In this document: one piece after another, positions 26,213 through 34,428 of the stretch
Position numbering within the stretch: position 1 is the first letter of the stretch
How the letters are laid out: each line of letters opens with the position of its first letter
Assembly: GCF_003265325.1 (NCBI RefSeq)
Contig: NZ_QGNX01000013.1
Coordinates: 1-38,385 of the forward strand
From: Oceanibium sediminis
Lineage (GTDB): Bacteria; Pseudomonadota; Alphaproteobacteria; Rhodobacterales; Rhodobacteraceae
Length of the DNA stretch: 38,385 nt
Direction of reading: 5' to 3'
Notes under the pieces: model-generated
What the model saw: only the letters and a program-made list of their open reading frames with translations
Databases searched by the model: none
What the model was told of the DNA's origin: nothing
Position numbers and translations under genes: made by a program

Positions 26213-26771
26213 TGGATGTCTCCCGAAAGGGGGGAAGCCCGCGACGCGAGCGCATCTGCGCGGACAGCTTGCGCTGATCGGCCGGGGTCAGCCGCGCACG
26301 GGCGATCGGTAGCAGGATCGCGTTCTCGGCAACGAGATGGCGCCGCACACGCCTCGCAAACCTGCTCAGCACCGCGCGCCCCGCGGCGGTCAGGTCGGCC
26401 CCGGTATCCAGACTGGCGGCAAGGGCGAGGCGCGTTTCGGGCAAGAGGCACATCGCCTCATCCTGTTCTGCTCTGATCCGGCTTATCGCGCTGTCGATCG
26501 AGTCCTCATCGGTGCAGCGCCGCGACAGTAGGGGAAACAGATCCTCGGCCTCGTCGCGCATATGCACGTTCAACTCCTCGTTCAGGAAACGCAGCACGGT
26601 CAGCGCCAATGGCCGGTCAAGCGCATCGGCCGCCGCCAGTTGCTCTATTATCGTGCAGATCTGGCGCTCGCGCAGGTGATCTTCGCTTAGGAAGTCGAGC
26701 GGGCTCGCAAGCAGTTCCAGGTCGGTCGGGCAAAGGCCGCTGCCGCGTCGTGCTGAATTCGGATGCTCCAT
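26202..26771 (-). CDS. Hemerythrin-like (HHE) domain protein
   Basis: 189 aa four-helix bundle with the spaced His/Glu ligands of a di-iron site: SEDHLRERQ, LNVHMRDEAEDLFPLL and RRHLVAENAILLPIA. HHE proteins bind O2 or NO, or repair nitrosatively damaged iron centres (YtfE/DnrN type). The position between the PPIase and carbonic anhydrase genes in a nar operon suggests protection of iron-sulfur or heme centres from NO formed during nitrite accumulation; that is inference. The ATG at 26771 lies 20 bases after the PPIase stop. No cysteine pair such as that in the YtfE N-domain is seen, so it is not a full YtfE. Confidence 0.85.
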   Translation of the reverse strand: MEHPNSARRGSGLCPTDLELLASPLDFLSEDHLRERQICTIIEQLAAADALDRPLALTVLRFLNEELNVHMRDEAEDLFPLLSRRCTDEDSIDSAISRIRAEQDEAMCLLPETRLALAASLDTGADLTAAGRAVLSRFARRVRRHLVAENAILLPIARARLTPADQRKLSAQMRSRRGLPPFRETSNAE

Positions 26772-26791
26772 GGCACGTCCCCTTGCAAGGA

Positions 26792-27595
26792 TCAGATCGG
26801 CGCAAGGCAGGTGCCGCTAATCTCTGCCCCTTTGGCGATCGTTTCCACGAACTCCCGCGATGCGCGGGCCCAGGCGGTCTTTTCCTGCGCCTCTGCAATC
26901 TTGGGTCGGACCGTTTCGAAAGGCAGCACCTGCCCCGAAGCGATGGCGTTCAGCCGGATGATGTGCCAGCCGTGCCGCGACAGCACCGGCGCAGGGCTGA
27001 TGCTGTCCTCGGGCAATTCCCTGAGGGCGGCCTCGAATTCCGGCACGGTGTCGCCCGGGCCAAGCTGGCCCAGATGCCCGCCGGATGCTTTCGAGCCGCA
27101 ATCGCTTTCCCGTGCGGCATTAGCGAAGTCCTTTGCATCGCCATCCAGCTTTTCCAGTATGGCATTGGCCCGTGCCTCGGCAGCCGTGCGCCCCTCTGCG
27201 TCGCGCGGGTCGCAGGCGCAAAGAATGTGGGAGACATCCCAAAGCGGCGCGGAACGATACCGCTCGGGGTTCTTCGCCCATTCCTCACGCACCGTCTCTT
27301 CTGTGACGGGCGTGATGGTCAGTGCCTGGTCCAGTAGGACGCGGATCAACGCCTCCTCCTCGGTCTCGACCCGGCCCGGTGATAGTTCCTCGGGTTCGGC
27401 CGTCAGGCCGCGCCGCTGGGCCTCCTGCAACAGCAGCGCCCGGATCGTGAGCGCCTGCGCCGCCTTGCGCCAGGCGATACCGGGCTTGTCCTTTGGGGCA
27501 CTGTGGTTCTGCGCCTCGGCGGCGATCGCCGCCGAGGGGATGATCTCGCCGTTCACGACTACCTCGGGAAAAAGGGCAGCTGTCATCGCCCTCAC
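26792..27595 (-). CDS. Parvulin-type peptidyl-prolyl cis-trans isomerase (PpiC/NifM-like)
   Basis: 267 aa. An N-terminal helical chaperone region (about 1-120) is followed by a parvulin domain (about 125-225) with VSHILCACDP, GGHLGQLGPGDTVPEFE and SRHGWHIIRLN. No signal peptide or membrane segment is visible, so it is probably cytoplasmic, fitting a role in folding NarGH before membrane docking. A PPIase after narI is also known from Pseudomonas nar operons. The start overlaps the narI stop in ATGA. Confidence 0.88.
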   Translation of the reverse strand: MRAMTAALFPEVVVNGEIIPSAAIAAEAQNHSAPKDKPGIAWRKAAQALTIRALLLQEAQRRGLTAEPEELSPGRVETEEEALIRVLLDQALTITPVTEETVREEWAKNPERYRSAPLWDVSHILCACDPRDAEGRTAAEARANAILEKLDGDAKDFANAARESDCGSKASGGHLGQLGPGDTVPEFEAALRELPEDSISPAPVLSRHGWHIIRLNAIASGQVLPFETVRPKIAEAQEKTAWARASREFVETIAKGAEISGTCLAPI

Positions 27596-28377
27596 TCCGC
27601 CGGTGTCGTGCCGGACGGGCCACGCCCGGCTTGCAGCTTGTCAAAGGCACGGCGGCGTTCTTCAAGCGGGCGGGGCCGACGCGAGCGCACGATCTGGTAG
27701 CCGGGCCGCATCAGCAGGTAGCGGAAGGGGGCGGCAAAGCCGGACCAGATGTGCACAAGCCGCGTGAACGGAAAGAGCGCCGTTATGATGAGGCCAAGGA
27801 AGATGTGCAGCTTGTAGAGCCAGTGCACGTCAACCACGGTGATCCAGGCGTTGACGTTCCAACTGACCACGCTTTGAGACCAGGTCATGAAGCGGACCAT
27901 CTCCGAGCCGTCCATGTGTTGAAGCGTCTGGGTGATCGTCAGCAGGCCGATCGCCAGCTGTAGCCAGATCAGCGCCATGATCAGGATGTCGGCAAAGGTC
28001 GATGTCACCCGGATGCGCGGATCCACGAGGCGGCGGTGGAGCAGCATTGTCGATCCGATCAGGGCCGCGATGCCCGCCGGGCCACCGATCAGGACGGCCA
28101 TCCATTGCTTGAGCGCATAGGGAACGCCCAGCGCGTCGAGCACCCAGACCGGTGTGAACAGGCCGACGAGATGGCCGAAGAACACGGTCAGGATCCCGAC
28201 GTGAAACAGGATGGAACCCCAAACCAGTTGCTTGCGGCGCAACAGCTGACTTGACGAGCTTTTCCAGGTGAAGGGGTCGCGTTCATAGCGCACGACCGAA
28301 CCCACGAGGAAAATCGTCAGCGCGACATAGGGCATGACCCCGAAGATGACGAAGTTGAAGTCGAAATCGCCGAACAT
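27592..28377 (-). CDS. narI: Respiratory nitrate reductase gamma subunit (cytochrome b)
   Basis: Membrane di-heme b subunit that oxidises quinol and passes electrons to NarH. About five transmembrane helices are seen. Heme-ligand histidines appear in ILFHVGILTVFFGHLVG and in LHIFLGLIITALFPFTRLVH. RYERDPFTWKSSSSQLL is the usual cytoplasmic loop. At 261 aa it is slightly longer than E. coli NarI, with an Arg-rich tail (RRPRPLEERRRAF). It follows narJ after 1 base and overlaps the PPIase start. Confidence 0.96.
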   Translation of the reverse strand: MFGDFDFNFVIFGVMPYVALTIFLVGSVVRYERDPFTWKSSSSQLLRRKQLVWGSILFHVGILTVFFGHLVGLFTPVWVLDALGVPYALKQWMAVLIGGPAGIAALIGSTMLLHRRLVDPRIRVTSTFADILIMALIWLQLAIGLLTITQTLQHMDGSEMVRFMTWSQSVVSWNVNAWITVVDVHWLYKLHIFLGLIITALFPFTRLVHIWSGFAAPFRYLLMRPGYQIVRSRRPRPLEERRRAFDKLQAGRGPSGTTPAE

Positions 28378-28378
28378 A

Positions 28379-29083
28379 TCACGCGCTCCTGTTCCAAGGT
28401 TTTGGGGCCGGCTTGTCCATCGCCACGAGCATGTCGCGGACCTGGGGACAGCCGGCGTTCGGATCCGGCCCGAACGTGACTTCCGTTTCCTCCCAGACGG
28501 CGTCTAGCGCCGCGAAGTCGGTCGGGTCGTCATCGGGCTGGGCCAACATTTCGGCCACCGCTTCTGCGTCCGCTCCGCTGCCCGAAAGCTGGAGAAGTGC
28601 GTTGAAGGCGGCGGCATATCCACTCTCGCGCCGGTCAAGACGGGCGCCGAGGGCCTGAAGGATATGCGCCGCGTCCGCCAGGATTTCCCGCCCTTCCGCG
28701 TTGGGACGGGTCGACAGGAACTCCAGCAGCACCGGCAGGTGGTCCGGCAGTTCGGTCGTGGCCGGCTCGAAGCCGCCCTCTCGGTAGGTCTCGATCAGGC
28801 TGACCATGGCGCCGCCCCGGTCCCGGCTTTCGCCGTGGACATGCTCGAACAGGTTCAGCGACAACGTCCGCGAGCGATCGAAGAGCATCACATAGCTTTC
28901 CTGAAGGTCATAAAGGTCGCCGCGCGCGAATTCGGCGCTCAGGTCTTGCAGCGCCGCCTGCGTGTCGGGCGCAATGCGGGGATCGCCCCCGATCACGGCC
29001 CCGATTTCAGGCATCGCGCGCTGCAGGTCCCGCGAGGGATAGCTCAGGATCAGCGACAGTGCCTTGAGTGTGCGGTCCATCAT
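28379..29083 (-). CDS. narJ: Nitrate reductase molybdenum cofactor assembly chaperone
   Basis: A cytoplasmic system-specific chaperone that binds the NarG N-terminus and promotes cofactor insertion and membrane docking. TorD/NarJ-like all-helical fold with LSLILSYPSRDLQRAMPEIG, YVMLFDRSRTLSLNLFEHVH and GGAMVSLIETYREGGFE. At 234 aa it has normal length. The ATG at 29083 shares one base with the narH stop (TGATG), and AGGAGA lies 7 bases upstream. Confidence 0.95.
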   Translation of the reverse strand: MMDRTLKALSLILSYPSRDLQRAMPEIGAVIGGDPRIAPDTQAALQDLSAEFARGDLYDLQESYVMLFDRSRTLSLNLFEHVHGESRDRGGAMVSLIETYREGGFEPATTELPDHLPVLLEFLSTRPNAEGREILADAAHILQALGARLDRRESGYAAAFNALLQLSGSGADAEAVAEMLAQPDDDPTDFAALDAVWEETEVTFGPDPNAGCPQVRDMLVAMDKPAPKPWNRSA

Positions 29084-30609
29084 CAGAACGTCTCCTGCGG
29101 CAGGACGAATGTCTTCTTCCTGCCGCCGAACAGGGTGGTCTTGCCCGTCTCGCCGGTGGAACAACCGTTGCCGTCGGTGAACCCGCAGCCGCCGCGAATG
29201 TCGGCGCCCTGCTCATTCTGTTCACGATGTGCCGTAGGGATCGCGAAACGATCCTCGTAGTCGGCAATCGCCATGATCTTGTACATGTCCTCGATGACCC
29301 GGCCAGACATGCCGACGCGGGCGGCGATCGCCTCGTCCCTGACGCCATCAACGCTGAGCGCACGCATGTAGAGGCGCATCGCCGACATGCGTTCCAGCGC
29401 GTGTACGATGGGATCCTCGTCGCCGGCCGTCAGCATGTTGGCGAGGTACTTCACCGGGATCCGCAACGAGCGCACATCTGGCATCTGGTCGCTCATGGCG
29501 ATCTGGCCCGCCTGGGCGGCGTTCTGAATCGGCGACAGCGGCGGGATGTACCATACCATCGGCAGGGTCCGGTATTCGGGATGCAGCGGGAAGGCGACTT
29601 TCCAGTCCATCGCCATCTTCCAGACCGGGCTGACCTTCGCCGCTTCGATCCAATCCTCGGGCACGCCGTCGCGACGGGCCGCGGCGATCACCTCGGGGTC
29701 GTTGGGATCGAGGAACACGTCAAGCTGCGCACCGTAGAGGTCGGTCTCGCGCTCAGCGCTCGCGGCGGCCTCGATCTTGTCGGCGTCGTAAAGGATGACG
29801 CCCAAGTAGCGAATTCGCCCGACGCAGGTTTCCGAACAGACCGTAGGCTGACCGGACTCGATGCGCGGATAGCAGAAGGTGCATTTCTCGGATTTGCCGG
29901 TTTCCCAATTGTAGTAAACCTTCTTGTAGGGACACCCCGAGATGCACATCCGCCAGCCGCGGCATTTTTCCTGGTCGATCAGGACGATGCCGTCCTCCTC
30001 GCGCTTGTAGATCGCGCCGGAGGGGCAGGATGCGGTGCAGGTCGGGTTGAGGCAGTGCTCGCACAGCCGGGGGAGATACATCATGAAGGTGTTCTCGTAT
30101 TCCCCGTAGATCTCCTTCTGCACGTTTTCGAAGTTGTAGTCCTGCGACCGCTTGGAGAATTCGCCGCCGAGAATCTCTTCCCAGTTCGGGCCCTTCTCGA
30201 TCTTTTCCATCCGTTCGCCGGAGATCCTGGAGCGCGGGCGTGCGGTGGGAAAGGCGTTCATGTCCGGCGCCGATTTCAGGTGGTCGTAGTCGAAATCGAA
30301 TGGCTCGTAGTAGTCGTCGATCTCGGGCATGGCGGGGTTGGCGAAGATATTCGCCAGGATCCGCCACTTGGATCCCTGTTTCGGGTGCAGCTTGCCGCTT
30401 GCAGAGCGCGCCCAGCCGCCGTTCCAGCGTTTCTGGTTCTCCCAATCCGTGGGATAGCCGGTACCGGGCTTGGTCTCCACGTTGTTGAACCATGCGTATT
30501 CGACCCCGTCGCGACTGGTCCAGACGTTCTTGCAGGTGACGGAGCAGGTATGACACCCGATACATTTGTCGAGGTTCAGGACCTTGCCGATTTGCGCACG
30601 AACTCTCAT
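29083..30609 (-). CDS. narH: Respiratory nitrate reductase beta subunit (Fe-S protein)
   Basis: Transfers electrons from NarI hemes to NarG through three [4Fe-4S] and one [3Fe-4S] clusters. The cysteine groups are CIGCHTCSVTCKNVW near the N-terminus, CEHCLNPTCTASCP, CRGWRMCISGCPYKK (Trp replacing a Cys, which gives the 3Fe cluster) and KCTFCYPRI with CSETCVGRIR. At 508 aa it is standard. The start overlaps the narG stop in ATGA. The C-terminus (GCGFTDGNGCSTGETGKTT) has two extra cysteines. Confidence 0.97.
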   Translation of the reverse strand: MRVRAQIGKVLNLDKCIGCHTCSVTCKNVWTSRDGVEYAWFNNVETKPGTGYPTDWENQKRWNGGWARSASGKLHPKQGSKWRILANIFANPAMPEIDDYYEPFDFDYDHLKSAPDMNAFPTARPRSRISGERMEKIEKGPNWEEILGGEFSKRSQDYNFENVQKEIYGEYENTFMMYLPRLCEHCLNPTCTASCPSGAIYKREEDGIVLIDQEKCRGWRMCISGCPYKKVYYNWETGKSEKCTFCYPRIESGQPTVCSETCVGRIRYLGVILYDADKIEAAASAERETDLYGAQLDVFLDPNDPEVIAAARRDGVPEDWIEAAKVSPVWKMAMDWKVAFPLHPEYRTLPMVWYIPPLSPIQNAAQAGQIAMSDQMPDVRSLRIPVKYLANMLTAGDEDPIVHALERMSAMRLYMRALSVDGVRDEAIAARVGMSGRVIEDMYKIMAIADYEDRFAIPTAHREQNEQGADIRGGCGFTDGNGCSTGETGKTTLFGGRKKTFVLPQETF

Positions 30610-33600
30610 TCCGCTGCCTCCACGCTCTGGGTTTCGGACTGGCTTGCGGGTTGGTCGAGCCAGTCGATCTTCTTCATCTTGCGCACGATCACGAACTCGT
30701 CGCGGTTGCTGCCGACTGTGCCGTAGTAGTTGAACCCGTAGGACAACTGGGCATAGCCGCCGATCATATGCGTCGGTTTCAGCGTCGCGCGGGTGACCGA
30801 GTTGTGGATGCCGCCACGGTGTCCGGTCTTCTCGGAACCGGGCGTATTCACAATCTTTTCCTGCGCGTGGTACATGAACAGCGTACCCTGCTTGATCCGC
30901 TGGCTCACCACCACCCGGGCGGTTAGCGCGCCGTTTGTGTTGTAGGCCTCGACCCAGTCGTTATCGACAAGGCCCGCCTTCTGCGCGTCCACCTCGGACA
31001 TCCACACGACCGGTCCCCCCCTGTTCAGCGTCAGCATCAGCAGGTTGTCGGTATAGGTGCTGTGGATGCCCCATTTCTGGTGTGGCGTGATGAAGTTCAG
31101 CACGACATGGGGGCTGCCCTCGGCCGCGTCGTTGTTGACCGCCGCCGTGATGGTCTTGAGGTCCACCGGCGGGCGGTATCCCACGAAGCCCTCGCCAAAG
31201 GCCCGCATCCACAGGTGATCCTGGTAGAGTTGCTGGCGCCCGGAGAGCGTTCGCCACGGGATCAGTTCGTGAACGTTGGTGTAGCCGGCATTATAGCAGA
31301 CCTCTTCGCTTTCGATCCCCGACCAGGTGGGGGACGAGATGATCTTGCGCGGTTGCGCAGCGATGTCGCGGAAGCGGATCTTCGTATGATGCGCGCCCTC
31401 CGCAAGATGGGCGTGGTGCAGGCCGGTCGGCTTCTCCAGTTCTTCCCAGGCCTTCACGGCCACCTCGCCGTTGGTTTCAGGGGCCAGCATCAGGATCATC
31501 TCGGCCGCGTCGATAGCGGTTTCGAGTTTCGGCTGCCCTTTCGAGACCCCCTCGTCCAGTACCTCGCCGTTCAGGTCACGCAGGTGCCCCACCTCGACCT
31601 TGGTATCCCAGGTGATGCCCTTGCCGCCGTTGCCGAGCTTTTCCAGCAGCGGACCGATAGAGGTGAACTTCTTGTAGAGGTTCGGATAGTCCCGCTCGAC
31701 CGCGATGTAGTTTGGCGCGGTCTTGCCGGGGATCAGTTCGCATTCGCCCTTCTTCCAGTCCTTGACCTCTGCCTGGGCCAGTTCTGCGGGGGTATCGTGC
31801 AGAAGTGGCAGCTGGACGATGTCAGTCTCCACCCCCAGCACCTCCGGCGCGACGTCCGAGAACTTGCGCGCGATCGACTTGAAGATGTCCCAGTCCGACC
31901 TGCTCTCGTACGCCGGGTCCACGGCCGCCTGAAGCGGGTGGATGAAGGGATGCATATCCGAGGTGTTCAGGTCGTCCTTCTCATACCAACTGGCCGTCGG
32001 CAGAACGATGTCCGAGTAGACGGCCGTCGTGGACATGCGGAAATCGATGGTCACAAGCAGGTCAAGCTTGCCCTTCGGGGCCTCATCGTGCCAGGCGGCC
32101 TCTTTCGGGATGACGCCGCCTTCCTCGCCCAGGTCTTTGCCCATCACGCCGTGATCGGTGCCCAGAAGGTGCTTGAGGAAATACTCATGCCCCTTGCCGG
32201 AGGATCCCAGCAGGTTCGAGCGCCACACGAACAGGTTGCGCGGCCAGTTTTCCGGGGCGTCCGGATCCTGGCAGGACATTTCCAGTTCGCCCGACTTCAG
32301 TTGTTCGGCGACGTAGTCCCTGACCTCCTTGCCGGCCTTCATCGCGGCCTTGGATACCTCCAGCGGGTTGGTCTTCAGTTGCGGTGCAGAGGGCAGCCAT
32401 CCCATCCGTTCAGCGCGGATGTTGTAGTCGATCAGGGATATGTCCCAGTCACCCTCGGGGGCGGTGGGTGACAGGATCTCGCCTGCACGCAAGGTCTCGT
32501 AGCGCCACTGATCGGTGTGCGCATACCAGCAGGAGGTGGAGTTCATGTGCCGCGGCGGGCGGTTCCAGTCCAGCGCAAAGGCCAACGGCTGCCAGCCGGT
32601 CTGCGGGCGCAGTTTTTCCTGGCCAACGTAATGGGACCAGCCGCCGCCTTCCTGGCCGATGCACCCGCACATCACCAGCATGTTGATGATGCCGCGGTAA
32701 TTCATGTCCATGTGGTACCAGTGGTTCAGCCCCGCACCGAGGATGACCATGGATTTGCCATGCGTCTTTTCGGCGTTCGAGGCGAACTCCCGCGCGACCG
32801 CGATGATCTTCTCGCGTGCGACGCCGGTGATCTTTTCGGCCCATGCCGGAGTGTAGGGGCTGTCGTCGTCGAAATTACCGGACACCCAGTCCCCGCCCAG
32901 CCCCCGATCGAGGCCGTAGTTGGCGCAGAACAGGTCGAACACCGTGGCCACAAGTGCCTCCTTGCCGTCAGCCAGCTTGACCCGCCGCGCGGGGATGTTC
33001 CGGGTCAGCACCTCCGGGTGGTCGCATTTGACGAAATCGCCCGTGGCCGCGCCCCCGAAGTATGGGAAATCGACTCCCACGATCTCGTCGTGATTGCCCT
33101 CCACGATCTGGCTCAGGCGCAGTTGGGCCTCCTCCTCGCCGGCGCGCTGTTCGAGGTTCCACTTGCCCTCCTCGCCCCAGCGGAAACCGATGGATCCGTT
33201 GGGCGCCACGACCTGGCCGCTTGTTTCGTCAAAGGCGACGGTCTTCCAGTCGGGGTTGTTGGATTCCCCCAGCTTGTCGTCGAAATCATCGGCGCGCAGC
33301 ATCCGGCCCGGCACGAGATTGCCGTCCTTCTCATCCAGACGCACCAGCATGGGCATGTCGGTGTATTTGCGGGCGTAATCCTCGAAATACTCGGCCTGGC
33401 GGTCAAGGTGGAACTCTCGAAGGATGACATGACCCATGGCCATCGCAAGCGCCGCGTCGGTCCCGGCCTGGGGGTTGAGCCAGATATCACCGAATTTTGC
33501 CGCCTCGGAATAATCCGGGCTGACCACCGCGGACTTGGTGCCGCGATAGCGAACCTCGGTGTAGAAATGCGCGTCCGGCGTGCGGGTTTGTGGGACGTTC

Positions 33601-34364
33601 GAGCCCCAGAGCATCAGGAACCCCGCGTTGTACCAGTCCGCGGATTCAGGTACGTCGGTCTGCTCGCCCCAGGTTTGCGGGCTGGCCGGCGGCAGATCGC
33701 AATACCAGTCATAGAAGGACATGCAGGTTCCACCGAGCAGGCTCAGATACCTCGATCCCGCGGCATAGCTGACCATCGACATGGCCGGGATCGGCGAGAA
33801 GCCGAACACGCGGTCGGGGCCGTAGGTCTTCGCGGTATAGGCGTTCGCGGCGGCGACGATCTCGGTCGCCTCGTCCCAGGATGCGCGCACGAAGCCGCCC
33901 TTGCCCCGCGTCTTGGTGTAGCGCGCGCGCAATATCGGATCGTTCTGGATCGCGGCCCACGCCGCCACCGGCGTCATCGTTTCGCGCATCTTTCGCCATG
34001 CGCGCATAAGGCTGCCGCGGATGAGCGGGTTCTTCACGCGGTTGGCGGAATAGAGATACCAGCTGTAGGACGCCCCCCGCGCGCAGCCCCGCGGTTCGTG
34101 GTTGGGCAGCCCGGCGCGGGTGCGCGGATAGTCGGTCTGCTGCGTCTCCCAGGTGACGATGCCGGATTTGACGTAGATCTTCCAAGAACACGAGCCGGTG
34201 CAGTTCACGCCATGTGTCGAGCGTACGATCTTGTCGTGGCGCCACCGGTTTCTGTAGGTGTCCTCCCAGGCTCGGCTCTCCCGGGTTGTCTGGCCCCAGC
34301 CGTCCGAGAATTGCTCCAGTTCCTTGCTTTGCAGGAAGTTAAGTCTGTCGAGCAGGTGGCTCAT
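30606..34364 (-). CDS. narG: Respiratory nitrate reductase alpha subunit (Mo-bisMGD)
   Basis: Cytoplasm-facing catalytic subunit that reduces nitrate to nitrite. The FS0 cluster ligands H51, C55, C59 and C94 are present (THGVNCTGSC, RGCARG). The Mo-coordinating Asp region DWYCDLPPASPQTWGEQTD and WGSNVPQTRTPDAHF match the E. coli enzyme closely. No Tat signal is processed in this family; the N-terminus is the NarJ-binding region. At 1252 aa it has normal length. The ATG at 34364 follows AAAGGAC. It starts 64 bases after the narK stop. Confidence 0.98.
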   Translation of the reverse strand: MSHLLDRLNFLQSKELEQFSDGWGQTTRESRAWEDTYRNRWRHDKIVRSTHGVNCTGSCSWKIYVKSGIVTWETQQTDYPRTRAGLPNHEPRGCARGASYSWYLYSANRVKNPLIRGSLMRAWRKMRETMTPVAAWAAIQNDPILRARYTKTRGKGGFVRASWDEATEIVAAANAYTAKTYGPDRVFGFSPIPAMSMVSYAAGSRYLSLLGGTCMSFYDWYCDLPPASPQTWGEQTDVPESADWYNAGFLMLWGSNVPQTRTPDAHFYTEVRYRGTKSAVVSPDYSEAAKFGDIWLNPQAGTDAALAMAMGHVILREFHLDRQAEYFEDYARKYTDMPMLVRLDEKDGNLVPGRMLRADDFDDKLGESNNPDWKTVAFDETSGQVVAPNGSIGFRWGEEGKWNLEQRAGEEEAQLRLSQIVEGNHDEIVGVDFPYFGGAATGDFVKCDHPEVLTRNIPARRVKLADGKEALVATVFDLFCANYGLDRGLGGDWVSGNFDDDSPYTPAWAEKITGVAREKIIAVAREFASNAEKTHGKSMVILGAGLNHWYHMDMNYRGIINMLVMCGCIGQEGGGWSHYVGQEKLRPQTGWQPLAFALDWNRPPRHMNSTSCWYAHTDQWRYETLRAGEILSPTAPEGDWDISLIDYNIRAERMGWLPSAPQLKTNPLEVSKAAMKAGKEVRDYVAEQLKSGELEMSCQDPDAPENWPRNLFVWRSNLLGSSGKGHEYFLKHLLGTDHGVMGKDLGEEGGVIPKEAAWHDEAPKGKLDLLVTIDFRMSTTAVYSDIVLPTASWYEKDDLNTSDMHPFIHPLQAAVDPAYESRSDWDIFKSIARKFSDVAPEVLGVETDIVQLPLLHDTPAELAQAEVKDWKKGECELIPGKTAPNYIAVERDYPNLYKKFTSIGPLLEKLGNGGKGITWDTKVEVGHLRDLNGEVLDEGVSKGQPKLETAIDAAEMILMLAPETNGEVAVKAWEELEKPTGLHHAHLAEGAHHTKIRFRDIAAQPRKIISSPTWSGIESEEVCYNAGYTNVHELIPWRTLSGRQQLYQDHLWMRAFGEGFVGYRPPVDLKTITAAVNNDAAEGSPHVVLNFITPHQKWGIHSTYTDNLLMLTLNRGGPVVWMSEVDAQKAGLVDNDWVEAYNTNGALTARVVVSQRIKQGTLFMYHAQEKIVNTPGSEKTGHRGGIHNSVTRATLKPTHMIGGYAQLSYGFNYYGTVGSNRDEFVIVRKMKKIDWLDQPASQSETQSVEAAE

Positions 34365-34428
34365 TATGCAGTCCTTTCGGGTTACTGGATGCGGGCAGCG
34401 GGTCGCGCCGCCCCACAATCAGGTCGGC